From Yoonia sp. SS1-5 (GTDB lineage Bacteria; Pseudomonadota; Alphaproteobacteria; Rhodobacterales; Rhodobacteraceae), in contig NZ_CP151767.2 of the NCBI RefSeq assembly GCF_038443705.2, forward strand, positions 930,001 through 994,000: a stretch of 64,000 nucleotides of DNA, in the 5' to 3' direction. A program made the position numbers and the translations under genes. Of this stretch, positions 45,131 through 53,474 are shown in pieces. Under the pieces are notes generated by a model, which did no database searches, was not told the DNA's origin, and saw only the letters and a list, made by a program, of their open reading frames with translations. Each line of letters starts with the position of its first letter. The first letter of the stretch is position 1.

Positions 45131-46726
45131 ATGACAAATCGCCCTGAACTGCCGCCTGAAATCGCCCGCCGCCGCACCTTTGCGATCATCTCGCATCCGG
45201 ATGCCGGCAAGACGACGCTAACCGAAAAATTTCTGCTTTATGGCGGCGCCATTCAGATGGCCGGACAGGTCCGCGCCAAGGGCGAGGCACGGCGCACACG
45301 GTCGGACTTCATGCAGATGGAAAAGGATCGGGGGATCTCTGTTTCGGCCTCTGCGATGTCCTTTGATTTCGAAAAATTCCGGTTCAATCTGGTCGATACG
45401 CCCGGCCACTCGGACTTTTCCGAAGACACCTATCGCACGCTGACGGCTGTGGACGCCGCCGTGATGGTCATTGACGGGGCAAAGGGGGTGGAAAGCCAGA
45501 CCCAGAAACTGTTCGAGGTCTGCCGTCTGCGCGATCTGCCGATCCTGACATTCTGCAACAAGATGGACCGCGAAAGCCGCGATACGTTTGAAATTATTGA
45601 TGAAATTCAGGAAAATCTGGCGATTGACGTGACCCCTGCCGCCTGGCCAATTGGTGTCGGACGCGAGTTCATGGGCACCTATGACATCCTGCGCGACCGG
45701 CTGGAACTGATGGATCGGGCAGATCGTAACAAGGTCGCCGAAAGCATCGAAATCAGCGGGTTGGACGACCCGAAACTGGCCGAACATGTGCCAGCGCATC
45801 TGCTGGAAAAGTTCCTTGAAGAGATCGAGATGGCCAAGGAACTCTTGCCGGCGCTTGATCATGAAAGCGTGCTCAATGGCTCCATGACCCCGATATGGTT
45901 CGGGTCTGCCATCAACTCTTTCGGGGTTAAGGAATTGATGGATGGGATCGGCACCTATGGGCCGGAACCGCAAGTGCAATCCGCACAGCCGCGGCATATC
46001 GCACCCGAGGAAAAGAAAGTCGCAGGCTTTGTGTTCAAGGTGCAGGCCAATATGGACCCCAAGCACCGGGACAGGGTCGCATTTCTGCGCCTGGCCTCGG
46101 GCCATTTTGAACGCGGCATGAAACTGACCCATGTGCGGTCGAAAAAGCAGATGGCCATCACCAACCCCGTGCTTTTTCTGGCCGCCGATCGCGAATTGGC
46201 AGAAGAGGCGTGGGCCGGTGACATCATCGGCATTCCAAACCACGGGCAATTGCGCATCGGCGATACCCTGACCGAGGGCGAAGCCTTGCGCGTGTCCGGC
46301 ATCCCCTCTTTTGCGCCAGAATTGCTGCAGGCCTGCCGTGCGGGCGACCCAATGAAGGCCAAGCACCTTGAAAAGGCACTGATGCAATTCGCCGAGGAAG
46401 GGGCCGCCAAGGTTTTCAAACCCACTTTCGGATCGGGTTTTATTGTTGGCGTCGTCGGCGCATTGCAATTCGAAGTACTCGCCAGCCGGATTGAGATGGA
46501 ATACGGGCTGCCGGTCCGGTTCGAGGCGTCGCAATTCACCTCGGCCCGGTGGGTGCATGGCGCCAAGGACGCGGTCGAGAAATTCGCCGCCGCCAACAAA
46601 CAACATATCGCCGAGGACAATGATGGCGATACGGTGTTTCTGACACGGCTGCAGTGGGATATCGACCGGGTGGATCGCGACTATCCCGATGTCACACTCA
46701 GCGCGACAAAGGAAATGATGGTTTAA
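45131..46726 (+). CDS. prfC: Peptide chain release factor 3
   Basis: A 531-residue translational GTPase that recycles class I release factors RF1 and RF2. The G domain shows FAIISHPDAGKTTLTEKFLL near residue 18, the switch II NLVDTPGHSDFSEDTYRTL near residue 84 and TFCNKMDRE near residue 140. The later domains match RF3 (KVAGFVFKVQANMDPKHRDR, GVVGALQFEVLASRIEMEYG). The full expected length is present. One copy of a dispersed palindromic repeat begins directly after the stop. Confidence 0.97.
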   Translation: MTNRPELPPEIARRRTFAIISHPDAGKTTLTEKFLLYGGAIQMAGQVRAKGEARRTRSDFMQMEKDRGISVSASAMSFDFEKFRFNLVDTPGHSDFSEDTYRTLTAVDAAVMVIDGAKGVESQTQKLFEVCRLRDLPILTFCNKMDRESRDTFEIIDEIQENLAIDVTPAAWPIGVGREFMGTYDILRDRLELMDRADRNKVAESIEISGLDDPKLAEHVPAHLLEKFLEEIEMAKELLPALDHESVLNGSMTPIWFGSAINSFGVKELMDGIGTYGPEPQVQSAQPRHIAPEEKKVAGFVFKVQANMDPKHRDRVAFLRLASGHFERGMKLTHVRSKKQMAITNPVLFLAADRELAEEAWAGDIIGIPNHGQLRIGDTLTEGEALRVSGIPSFAPELLQACRAGDPMKAKHLEKALMQFAEEGAAKVFKPTFGSGFIVGVVGALQFEVLASRIEMEYGLPVRFEASQFTSARWVHGAKDAVEKFAAANKQHIAEDNDGDTVFLTRLQWDIDRVDRDYPDVTLSATKEMMV

Positions 46727-46727
46727 A

Positions 46728-46825
46728 GCGTTATGCGAAAAACCTGAATCACCTAACGCTGCCTGAAATCAAAGATTTCAACGCGTTAAGTGACAAGCGA
46801 TATTTCAGGTATTTCGTCAAACGCT
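46728..46825. repeat. Dispersed palindromic repeat, copy 1
   Basis: A 98-base element following prfC, matched by a second copy at 51926-52016. Outer ends are GCGTTATGCGAAAAACC and the near-complement ending TTTCGTCAAACGC; the core holds TGAAATC-AAA-GATTTCA, a perfect seven-base-arm palindrome, and the flanks TAACGC and GCGTTA. The whole can fold into one long hairpin. It differs from copy 2 mainly by an insertion of about 7-9 bases near 46793. Confidence 0.85.
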
Positions 46826-46856
46826 ATAGGGGACGCAGCCTGCGCCCCCTGACCGG

Positions 46857-47633
46857 TCAGTTCACCGGCTTTAGAAATTCCGACCAGACCCAGCCCACAT
46901 GCCCAAGCCGGGTACGGACCTGCCACCAGAACCCAACGGCCGAGATGAATTCGACCACTGTCCGTTCCGGCAGGGCGCCGATCTTGTTGCCATCGGGGTT
47001 ATCCCGGAAATTCAACGTGCTGGGATGCACGCCGCTGACGCGGAACTTGGCCAGCTTGGTGCTGTCAGGCGGCGTTTCGTCTTTCTTGCCGCTGCCACCG
47101 CGCAACAAATCCAGCTGCGCGGCCACCTGCGCGCGCATCTCGTCGCCCACATCTGCATGCCCCTTGATTGACGGATCAAATGCAAGGCGCGTGATATCCC
47201 ATTTGTTTTTCTGCCGAATATTCAGATTTGGCTGTACTTCCGCATGGGTCAGAATGGTGCGAGGGGTAATCTTGATGTTGTAAAAATCGGCCAGTTCGGC
47301 CAGCACTTTCATCCCCGCATTCCATTGCTTTTTGGTCATCGGGGACGGCCCTGCATCAAACGGGCTTTCACGGGATTTCCGCATGCAACATAGCGAGACA
47401 CCAATCGCGCCGGTATTTGCATTCAGCGTGTGCGAGGCGCGCTTGATCCCCGATCCCTTGGCATTTGAATGGATCGGGCGATCACCTTTGACCAGACCGC
47501 CATCCCCTTCGACAAGGATATGGTACGACTTCTTGTCAACGGAATTTGCCTTATGCCCACCAGCGGTCCAATGCAGGTGAATCCGCTGCATCGCCGCTTT
47601 CTTCATCCACGCTGCTGGTATCAATTTTGCCAT
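46857..47633 (-). CDS. N-acetylmuramoyl-L-alanine amidase with SH3 domain
   Basis: A 258-residue predicted peptidoglycan amidase. The amidase_2 zinc fold is indicated by MQRIHLHWTAGGHKANS near residue 14, IGVSLCCMRKS near residue 76 and TILTHAEVQPNLNIRQKNKW near residue 128. The C-terminal SH3-type domain (FRVSGVHPSTLNFRDNPDG to the end) would bind the wall. There is no signal peptide, which resembles phage endolysins. The ATG at 47633 has TTGGAGGCC upstream; a TTG farther upstream is in frame. No other phage genes are near. Confidence 0.85.
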   Translation of the reverse strand: MAKLIPAAWMKKAAMQRIHLHWTAGGHKANSVDKKSYHILVEGDGGLVKGDRPIHSNAKGSGIKRASHTLNANTGAIGVSLCCMRKSRESPFDAGPSPMTKKQWNAGMKVLAELADFYNIKITPRTILTHAEVQPNLNIRQKNKWDITRLAFDPSIKGHADVGDEMRAQVAAQLDLLRGGSGKKDETPPDSTKLAKFRVSGVHPSTLNFRDNPDGNKIGALPERTVVEFISAVGFWWQVRTRLGHVGWVWSEFLKPVN

Positions 47634-47756
47634 AATGGCCTCCAATATCTTTAAAAATGTAAACAGTATGCCCGATAACAGAAAAATGTCTACAATTCAG
47701 ACATCATACCGGCGCGCGTTACATAACATTAACCAGTTTCGGTGCGTTATGCAGGA

Positions 47757-48230
47757 ATGCGTTACTTGCTGACCTCTGTTCTGATCCTTGCCTTGGCCGC
47801 CTGCACGGGATCCCGTGTTGTTTCGCGGCAGGATGCCTGGACCGGTTTTCAGCAATCCTACACATCCGAATACGAGATTTTTAGCGATCGCAAGGCCATC
47901 ATGGTTGTGCGGCCAATCATGATCTCGCGCGACGGGGTGCAGGCCTTTGGGGTCCTGACCAATATCCGGCGCCGGGTGGCCAATGGACCGATTGTCGAAA
48001 CCATGACCTCGCGCGGTGTGCCATTGCAATACGAACGCCATGACAGATTGCTCACCCACTGCATTGATGGCTGCCAGCGGGCTGAGGTTGGGATCATCAA
48101 ACTGACACCTGCGGCCTTCCGTCTGGCCGCCCGCACTGGCCTGCCAATCCGGGTGCAGGGGCGGCGGGGCCGTTATGAAGGCACCGTGCCGGGCTGGTTG
48201 TTTCAGCGGGTCCTGGCAGGCGCGCAATAG
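47757..48230 (+). CDS. Hypothetical lipoprotein
   Basis: A 157-residue predicted lipoprotein with a signal sequence MRYLLTSVLILALAAC and lipobox LAAC. The mature part has no recognised domain; it contains VVRPIMISRDGVQAFGVLTN and one near-C-terminal RVQGRRGRYEGTVPGW, and two cysteines in HCIDGCQ. The start with GCAGGA before it is chosen over a GTG five codons upstream. Neighbours are a divergent amidase gene and a TbpB-like lipoprotein gene. Confidence 0.7.
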   Translation: MRYLLTSVLILALAACTGSRVVSRQDAWTGFQQSYTSEYEIFSDRKAIMVVRPIMISRDGVQAFGVLTNIRRRVANGPIVETMTSRGVPLQYERHDRLLTHCIDGCQRAEVGIIKLTPAAFRLAARTGLPIRVQGRRGRYEGTVPGWLFQRVLAGAQ

Positions 48231-48352
48231 CGCCGCCTCTCACCGGGTGACGGCAGCCAAAGGCAGGTTCTTGCCGGTGCCGCACAACGCTCTCTTGTCT
48301 TGAACCTGTAGCTTCTGCAAACATGGGCGCGGGAATGTGGAAGGTGACGGCA

Positions 48353-48934
48353 ATGAATACTGGCATGAAATTTTGGCTGACCGGGGTGCTGTTTGCGGCA
48401 CTTGCAGCGTGTGAAAGCACGGGCGATGGCGGCGGCGGTAGCACACCATTACAGATCGTCGATCCGGCGTCACTGCCGGTCACGGGCGCGCCAACATATA
48501 CCGGCACATTGAATTTTGTCTTGAACGAGGGCGGCGCGGGCGATGTCACCTATACCGGCGATCTGTCCCTGACCGCCAGCTTTGCGGGTGACACGATCAC
48601 CGGCGACGTCAGCAATTTCACCGATTCCGACGCTGAAACCTATACCGGCACACTGACGCTGATCAATGGCGATATTGACCGTGGCGCGGGCGCGGGGATC
48701 AATCCGGTCTTTGCCGATCTTGACGGGTCGCTGACCCGCGCCAGCGATGCCCAAGTCCTTGAATCCGGGGCAGCAATTGGCGGCGAATTCTTCGGATCGG
48801 CCGGGGCAGCAACACCTGAAGAGGTGCGCGGCACTGTCACCGGCTCGTTCTGTACAGAAAATTGCAGTGGCGGCGGACCCCCTTCCATTGTGGCGGTTGA
48901 AGTCGCCGGAAGCACCTTCACGGCATCTCAGTAA
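48353..48934 (+). CDS. TbpB-like beta-barrel lipoprotein, copy 3
   Basis: A 193-residue lipoprotein: signal peptide from MNTGMKFWLTGV to LAAC, Gly-rich linker, then repeated strands YTGTLNFVLNEG, YTGDLSLTASFAGDTITGD and YTGTLTLINGDID, ending with IGGEFFGSAGAATPEEVRGT, the TbpB-like G-x-F-x-G pattern. It is clearly related to the pair at 43779-45021 but on the other strand. A cysteine pair is in SFCTENCSGG near residue 170. The ligand is unknown. The gene lies six bases before the next one. Confidence 0.75.
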   Translation: MNTGMKFWLTGVLFAALAACESTGDGGGGSTPLQIVDPASLPVTGAPTYTGTLNFVLNEGGAGDVTYTGDLSLTASFAGDTITGDVSNFTDSDAETYTGTLTLINGDIDRGAGAGINPVFADLDGSLTRASDAQVLESGAAIGGEFFGSAGAATPEEVRGTVTGSFCTENCSGGGPPSIVAVEVAGSTFTASQ

Positions 48935-48940
48935 CGGCGG

Positions 48941-49558
48941 GTGCCGCTTCAGAACCGCGTTCTGCCGACCGGCGAAATCGTCATCGACCCGGCCCGTGGC
49001 GGCCTGACCGGCAATCGCGGGATCATCCACCGGCCCGACAAGACGCTGGGGGTTGCCCGATGGTCCCACAAGGCGTGGATTTGCTGCACACTTGACTGGC
49101 AGGGGCGCCGGCGTTCGGTCATGACGGGCCGCAATTGGACAGAACTGTTCTTTCTCGACGAGGTCACGGCCCTTGCTGCCGGACACCGCCCCTGCGGCTA
49201 TTGCAGGCGACAGGCATATCTGGATTTTGTGGCCGCCTGGACACGCGGCAGCGGCACCCGGCCCAAAGCCCCAATGATGGATAAGGCGCTGCATGCGGCC
49301 CGGGTGAATGGACGTAATCGAACCCAGATCAGACATCAGGCGCGGGCAGAACACCTGCCCGACGGTGTCATGGCGTTGCACGACGACGCCCCCCATCTGT
49401 TATGGAACGGGCAGTTGATCCCCTACACCACAACGGGTTACGCACCCGCCCACAGCAGCGAGGCAAGGGATAGCCTGACGGTCCTGACCCCCGTCCCGAC
49501 CATATCAGTCTTGCGGCATGGCTATGCACCGCAGGTTCATCCAAGCGCGGGCTTGTAA
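48941..49558 (+). CDS. Conserved hypothetical protein with CxxC motif
   Basis: A 205-residue protein starting at a GTG. The core motif is LFFLDEVTALAAGHRPCGYC, where the pair C-G-Y-C with nearby histidines could bind a metal; the N-terminal part reads IVIDPARGGLTGNRGIIH. The pattern recalls families found in Rhodobacterales, but I do not recognise a named domain. Six bases separate it from the preceding lipoprotein stop, so the two may be co-transcribed. Confidence 0.65.
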   Translation: MPLQNRVLPTGEIVIDPARGGLTGNRGIIHRPDKTLGVARWSHKAWICCTLDWQGRRRSVMTGRNWTELFFLDEVTALAAGHRPCGYCRRQAYLDFVAAWTRGSGTRPKAPMMDKALHAARVNGRNRTQIRHQARAEHLPDGVMALHDDAPHLLWNGQLIPYTTTGYAPAHSSEARDSLTVLTPVPTISVLRHGYAPQVHPSAGL

Positions 49559-49609
49559 GGGGGCCGCCACCTCGCAATAGTGCCCCTATCGGCGCGCGGA
49601 GGCCCAATA

Positions 49610-50353
49610 ATGAGCGACCATGACGAAACCTTTCCCGATGGTATCCGCAGCCTGCTGCCGCAATATCAAAAGCGGCGGTCGCTGCTGACCCATGACCCCG
49701 GGCAGGAACTGGCACCGTTGGACGTCGATTTCGATCAGCTGGCCACGATCCCGCTGCCCAAACAGGAAAATCCGCGGCCAGAGGGGCTCAGCCGGGTTGC
49801 GAAAAAGCGGCATATGCTCTTGGGCGAACTGCAAGGCGGCACCGAACTAGCGCTGCTGCATGGCCTGCTTGTGGCGCATCTGCGCAAGCATACATTCCCT
49901 GATCACGCGCCTGCGCTATTTCGCAGATTGTGGCGCGAGAAAGAGACATGGTTGCTGGATAATCTGCCGACCCGTTGGCTGATCTCGGCGGTGATCACCT
50001 TTGCCGAGCATGGCGAAAGCGAGGCGGATCGCAAGCTGGCCCAATCGCTTAACATCCTGTTTTCGCTGATGAAGATATACGAGGCCGAGCGTTGTTTTTC
50101 GGGGCTGTCACCGCAACAGCCCTTTCGCATCAAGGACCGGAACAAAAGCCCATTGCCCATGGGAATGCGCGATTTTTCAGTGCTGAAAGGCGATCTGGAG
50201 GCGCACCTGCTTGCCCCGCTATGGCGCGACAGCAATGCGGCACCGGCAATTGGCCCGCTCACCCGGCATCTTTTGACGTTGCTGAACACCGATGACCGCA
50301 CCATATTTCGGCGATTTGCAAAAATGCGGCAGGCTGCGCAAAAACATCAATGA
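49610..50353 (+). CDS. Conserved hypothetical helical protein
   Basis: A 247-residue protein with no signal peptide or span. It is predicted to be mainly helical and charged (KKRHMLLGELQGGTELALLH, LWREKETWLLDNLPTRWLIS, EADRKLAQSLNILFSLMKIY). No domain is recognised. The ATG at 49610 has a GGAGG ribosome site. It lies upstream of the helicase leader on the same strand and is probably separate from it because of the terminator-like hairpin at 50437. Confidence 0.7.
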   Translation: MSDHDETFPDGIRSLLPQYQKRRSLLTHDPGQELAPLDVDFDQLATIPLPKQENPRPEGLSRVAKKRHMLLGELQGGTELALLHGLLVAHLRKHTFPDHAPALFRRLWREKETWLLDNLPTRWLISAVITFAEHGESEADRKLAQSLNILFSLMKIYEAERCFSGLSPQQPFRIKDRNKSPLPMGMRDFSVLKGDLEAHLLAPLWRDSNAAPAIGPLTRHLLTLLNTDDRTIFRRFAKMRQAAQKHQ

Positions 50354-50377
50354 CCAAAGGGGCTAAGGGGCCGATCC

Positions 50378-50406
50378 TTGACCCTCTAGCGCCGATCAGA
50401 TATGCG
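50378..50406 (+). promoter_or_regulatory. Candidate promoter of the DEAD-box helicase
   Basis: TTGACC at 50378-50383 and TATGCG at 50401-50406 are separated by 17 bases. The pair is a moderate match to a sigma-70 promoter and would start a leader of about 85 bases. CGATCAG (50393-50399) and CTGATCG (50418-50424) form an inverted repeat overlapping the spacer, which could be an operator. Confidence 0.35.
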
Positions 50407-50436
50407 CAGCGAAAGGCCTGATCGCCTTTGACGCGC

Positions 50437-50464
50437 AGGACGCTCGGAACATGCGTCCTTTTTT
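50437..50464 (+). terminator. Terminator-like hairpin in helicase leader
   Basis: AGGACGC (50437-50443) and GCGTCCT (50453-50459) form a seven-pair stem with a nine-base loop, followed by a run of six T. This is a textbook intrinsic terminator. It sits 84 bases past the upstream stop and only 36 bases before the helicase ATG, leaving little room for a promoter after it, so it may act as an attenuator. Confidence 0.75.
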
Positions 50465-50499
50465 GAATTGCGGACCGTACCCGCATCTATAGGACGTAT

Positions 50500-51924
50500 A
50501 TGACCAAGTTTACTGATATGAACCTTGACCTCAAGGTTCTCAAAGCCGTCGCCGAAACCGGCTATGACACCCCTACCCCCATTCAGGCCGGCGCGATTGC
50601 CCCTGCCCTTGAAGGCCGCGATGTTCTTGGGATCGCCCAGACAGGCACCGGCAAGACAGCCGCGTTTACACTGCCGATGATCACCCTTCTGGGCCGCGGG
50701 CGCGCACGGGCGCGGATGCCCCGGTCACTGGTGCTGGCGCCAACCCGCGAGCTGGCGGCACAGGTGGCCGAGAACTTTGACACATACGCAAAATACACCA
50801 AGCTTTCCAAGGCCTTGCTGATCGGCGGGACCAGCTTCAAGGATCAGGACAAGATCATCGACAAGGGCGTTGACGTGCTGATCGCCACCCCAGGCCGTCT
50901 GCTGGACCATCTGGAACGCGGCAAGCTGATCCTGACAGACGTCAAGGTCATGGTGGTGGATGAGGCTGACCGGATGCTTGATATGGGCTTCATCCCCGAT
51001 ATCGAAGAGATCTTCAAACGCACGCCCTTCACGCGGCAGACCCTGTTCTTCAGTGCCACCATGGCGCCCGAGATTGAGCGGATCACGAACACCTTCCTGT
51101 CCAACCCCGCCAAGATCGAGGTTGCCCGTGCCGCGACGACAAATACCAACATCAAGCAGGGTGTTGTGATGTTCAAAGGCTCGGACAAGCGCAAGGAACC
51201 TTCCGAAAAACGCGCCCTGCTCCGCAATCTGATTGATGCCGAGGGCGAGGCCTGCACAAACGCCATCATCTTTTGCAACCGCAAGTCGGATGTGGATATC
51301 GTCTCGAAATCGCTGAACAAATACGGCTATAACGCCGCCCCGATCCACGGTGATCTGGATCAAAGCCATCGGACCAAGACGCTTGACAAGTTCCGCGATA
51401 ATGAGCTGCGGATCCTTGTGGCATCGGATGTGGCAGCTCGCGGGCTCGACATTCCGGCCGTGACACATGTGTTCAATTTCGACGTACCCAGCCATGCCGA
51501 GGATTACGTCCACCGGATCGGGCGCACCGGTCGCGCCGGGCGATCTGGCACCGCGATCATGATCTGCGTCCCCCGGGACGAGAAAAACCTCGAGGATGTC
51601 GAACGGCTGGTCAAGGAAACCATCCCGCGTCTGGACGGCCCGACGCAAGCGGCCCCCGCGAACGGCGACAAACCAGCGGCAGAAGACAAGCCCAAGCGCA
51701 CCCGGAACCGCCGCAAGAAAGACGATGACGCTGCGGCCGCGAAACCCGCCGAACAGCCCGCCCCGCCAGCACCGGACGAAAAGCCAAAGGCGGAGGAACG
51801 GCCAAAGCAAGACCGCAATCGCGGCGGGCGTGGTCGCGGACGCAATGACCCCGATGTTGTCGGCATGGGCGACGAAACACCGGCCTTCATCGCAAAGAGC
51901 TTTGCAGAGCGGGCGAAAGTCTAA
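50500..51924 (+). CDS. DEAD-box RNA helicase (RhlE-like)
   Basis: An ATP-dependent RNA helicase of 474 residues. The Q motif is GYDTPTPIQAGAI, motif I is GIAQTGTGKTAAFTLPM, motif II is VVDEADRMLDMGF, motif III is FFSATMAPEIE, and motif VI is HRIGRTGRAGRSGTA. The last 90 residues are a Lys/Arg/Pro/Ala-rich disordered tail ending in an RGG-like NRGGRGRGRND, a probable RNA-binding extension. Such helicases act in ribosome assembly and cold growth. The leader carries a terminator-like hairpin, which suggests regulation after initiation. Confidence 0.95.
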   Translation: MTKFTDMNLDLKVLKAVAETGYDTPTPIQAGAIAPALEGRDVLGIAQTGTGKTAAFTLPMITLLGRGRARARMPRSLVLAPTRELAAQVAENFDTYAKYTKLSKALLIGGTSFKDQDKIIDKGVDVLIATPGRLLDHLERGKLILTDVKVMVVDEADRMLDMGFIPDIEEIFKRTPFTRQTLFFSATMAPEIERITNTFLSNPAKIEVARAATTNTNIKQGVVMFKGSDKRKEPSEKRALLRNLIDAEGEACTNAIIFCNRKSDVDIVSKSLNKYGYNAAPIHGDLDQSHRTKTLDKFRDNELRILVASDVAARGLDIPAVTHVFNFDVPSHAEDYVHRIGRTGRAGRSGTAIMICVPRDEKNLEDVERLVKETIPRLDGPTQAAPANGDKPAAEDKPKRTRNRRKKDDDAAAAKPAEQPAPPAPDEKPKAEERPKQDRNRGGRGRGRNDPDVVGMGDETPAFIAKSFAERAKV

Positions 51925-51925
51925 C

Positions 51926-52016
51926 GCGTTATGCGAAAAACCCGGATCACTTAACGCTGCCTGAGATCAAAGATTTCAACGCGTTAAGTGATATTTTGGG
52001 TTTTTCGTCAAACGCT
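51926..52016. repeat. Dispersed palindromic repeat, copy 2
   Basis: A 91-base element lying between the convergent helicase and kinase genes; its counterpart follows prfC at 46728. The outer arms GCGTTATGCGAAAAACCC and GGGTTTTTCGTCAAACGC are near-perfect complements, and ATCACTTAACG pairs with CGTTAAGTGAT inside. On the minus strand the last codons and the TGA stop of the kinase gene lie within this element. Confidence 0.85.
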
Positions 52017-53474
52017 ATGAACAACCGAAAACGGCAAAGAACGATGGTGCTGGTACCGTTCAAAGAGATCGGTTTGCAAAGACGGCACCGGTTGCACGGC
52101 AGCCTTGCTTGGGTTCAGGCGGGTTAAGATCACGTCGCGGTCTGCCGGTTGAACAGCACTCTGCGCCATGCGTGCCGCACCCAGGCAGGCTGCAATTTCA
52201 CCTTGTTCGGGGATAACGATTTCTGCGTCAAACAAGGTCGCAATCAGTGACACCCAGAACAGAGAGCGCGTGCCACCACCAACCGCAGTCAAAGATGTGA
52301 TCGGCACATTTGCCGCCTTTTGCGCGGTAAAGGCGGCATAAAACTGCATCGCCACGCCTTCAAGAATTGCGAATGCCACGTCGGCCGCATCATGCCCGGC
52401 AGTCAGCCCACCGATGAAGCCCTGCGCATCGGGGCGATTGTCGGGTGTGCGCACACCTGTGATCGACGGGCGCGCGGATGGGCAGCCTGTGATGCCCTTG
52501 GCCGCGCGGGTCTCGGCCAGTGCGGCGAGCTCGGGCGCTGTGCGGCCCGTCAACCGGCTGAGCCAATCCAGCGACTGTGTCGCCGACATCACCACCCCCA
52601 TCGACAAAAACAGCCCCGGCGCGGCATGCGGGGTCGTCAGGACGGCAAGGTTGGGCGCGGGATGGAACACATCATCAGCCGCACATAAAACGCCCGATGT
52701 TCCGATGCTCAGCGCCGCACGGCCCGCGACAGCGGCACCAACCCCCAAAGCGCCTGCGTAATTATCGCCGCTGCCGGCCGCCACCACCACAGCTTCTGGC
52801 GTGTTCCAGCGGCGGCAAAGATCAGGCTTGAGCTGTCCTGCAACATCGCAAGATTGCAAAAGCGGCGGCAAGCGCGCCTTGTCCCACCCTGCGGCGTCCA
52901 GCAGTTCATCATCCCAATCGCCCGTCGCACAATCAAGCAGCATGGTGCCGGATGCATCGCTGCGCTCTGTGCAGCGTTCGCCTGTCAGCTGCAGAACCAC
53001 ATAGTCCTTGGGCAGCATCAACACATCTGTTGCGTCCAACACATCGGGTGCATGTTTCGCCAACCACAAAAGTTTGGGCGCGCCAAGTCCCGGGTCGGGC
53101 TGCCCGTTTGTGCGCCAGCCAATGTCGGGCACCTTGGCAAGCAATTCGTCGCATTCCAGAATGGCGCGTTGGTCATTCCACAATATGCAAGGGGTCGTGG
53201 GGCAGTTGTCCCTATCCAGCAGGACCGGCCCCAACATGTGACCGGACAGGGAAATCCCCGCAAGTCGCGCCATCAGGGCGGGATGGGTTGCAGCCAGTTC
53301 ATCGAAGATGTCGCAGCTTAGACGCCACCATTGGTCGGGATCCTGCTGGCTCCAGCCGGGGTGCGGGATATCAACGGGTGACGGCCGGGCCGCGGCGGCG
53401 AGGCATGTTCCCTCCTCGTCCACCAAAGCAGTCTTGATGCCAGACGTTCCAAGGTCGATACCCGCGAAAATCAT
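52008..53474 (-). CDS. xylB: Xylulokinase-type FGGY carbohydrate kinase
   Basis: A 488-residue FGGY kinase that phosphorylates a ketose or polyol, most like D-xylulose kinases. The nucleotide-fold start is IFAGIDLGTSGIKTALVDEE, the sugar-binding area is YILWNDQRA-type (CILWNDQRAILECDELL), the second-domain start is GSGDNYAGALGVGAAVAGRA near residue 235, and the ATP site is GGGTRSLFWVSLIATLFDAE near residue 415. The true substrate may be another sugar of the divergent locus. It overlaps the regulator gene by ATGA. The 3' end reads into a dispersed repeat. Confidence 0.85.
   Translation of the reverse strand: MIFAGIDLGTSGIKTALVDEEGTCLAAAARPSPVDIPHPGWSQQDPDQWWRLSCDIFDELAATHPALMARLAGISLSGHMLGPVLLDRDNCPTTPCILWNDQRAILECDELLAKVPDIGWRTNGQPDPGLGAPKLLWLAKHAPDVLDATDVLMLPKDYVVLQLTGERCTERSDASGTMLLDCATGDWDDELLDAAGWDKARLPPLLQSCDVAGQLKPDLCRRWNTPEAVVVAAGSGDNYAGALGVGAAVAGRAALSIGTSGVLCAADDVFHPAPNLAVLTTPHAAPGLFLSMGVVMSATQSLDWLSRLTGRTAPELAALAETRAAKGITGCPSARPSITGVRTPDNRPDAQGFIGGLTAGHDAADVAFAILEGVAMQFYAAFTAQKAANVPITSLTAVGGGTRSLFWVSLIATLFDAEIVIPEQGEIAACLGAARMAQSAVQPADRDVILTRLNPSKAAVQPVPSLQTDLFERYQHHRSLPFSVVHSV

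Noticed and set aside
45218..46606. Long open frame antisense to prfC
   Set aside because: It is a shadow frame of a well-conserved gene, without recognisable protein features.
50725..51810. Long open frame antisense to the DEAD-box helicase
   Set aside because: All helicase motifs are on the plus strand; the antisense frame has no recognised motif.
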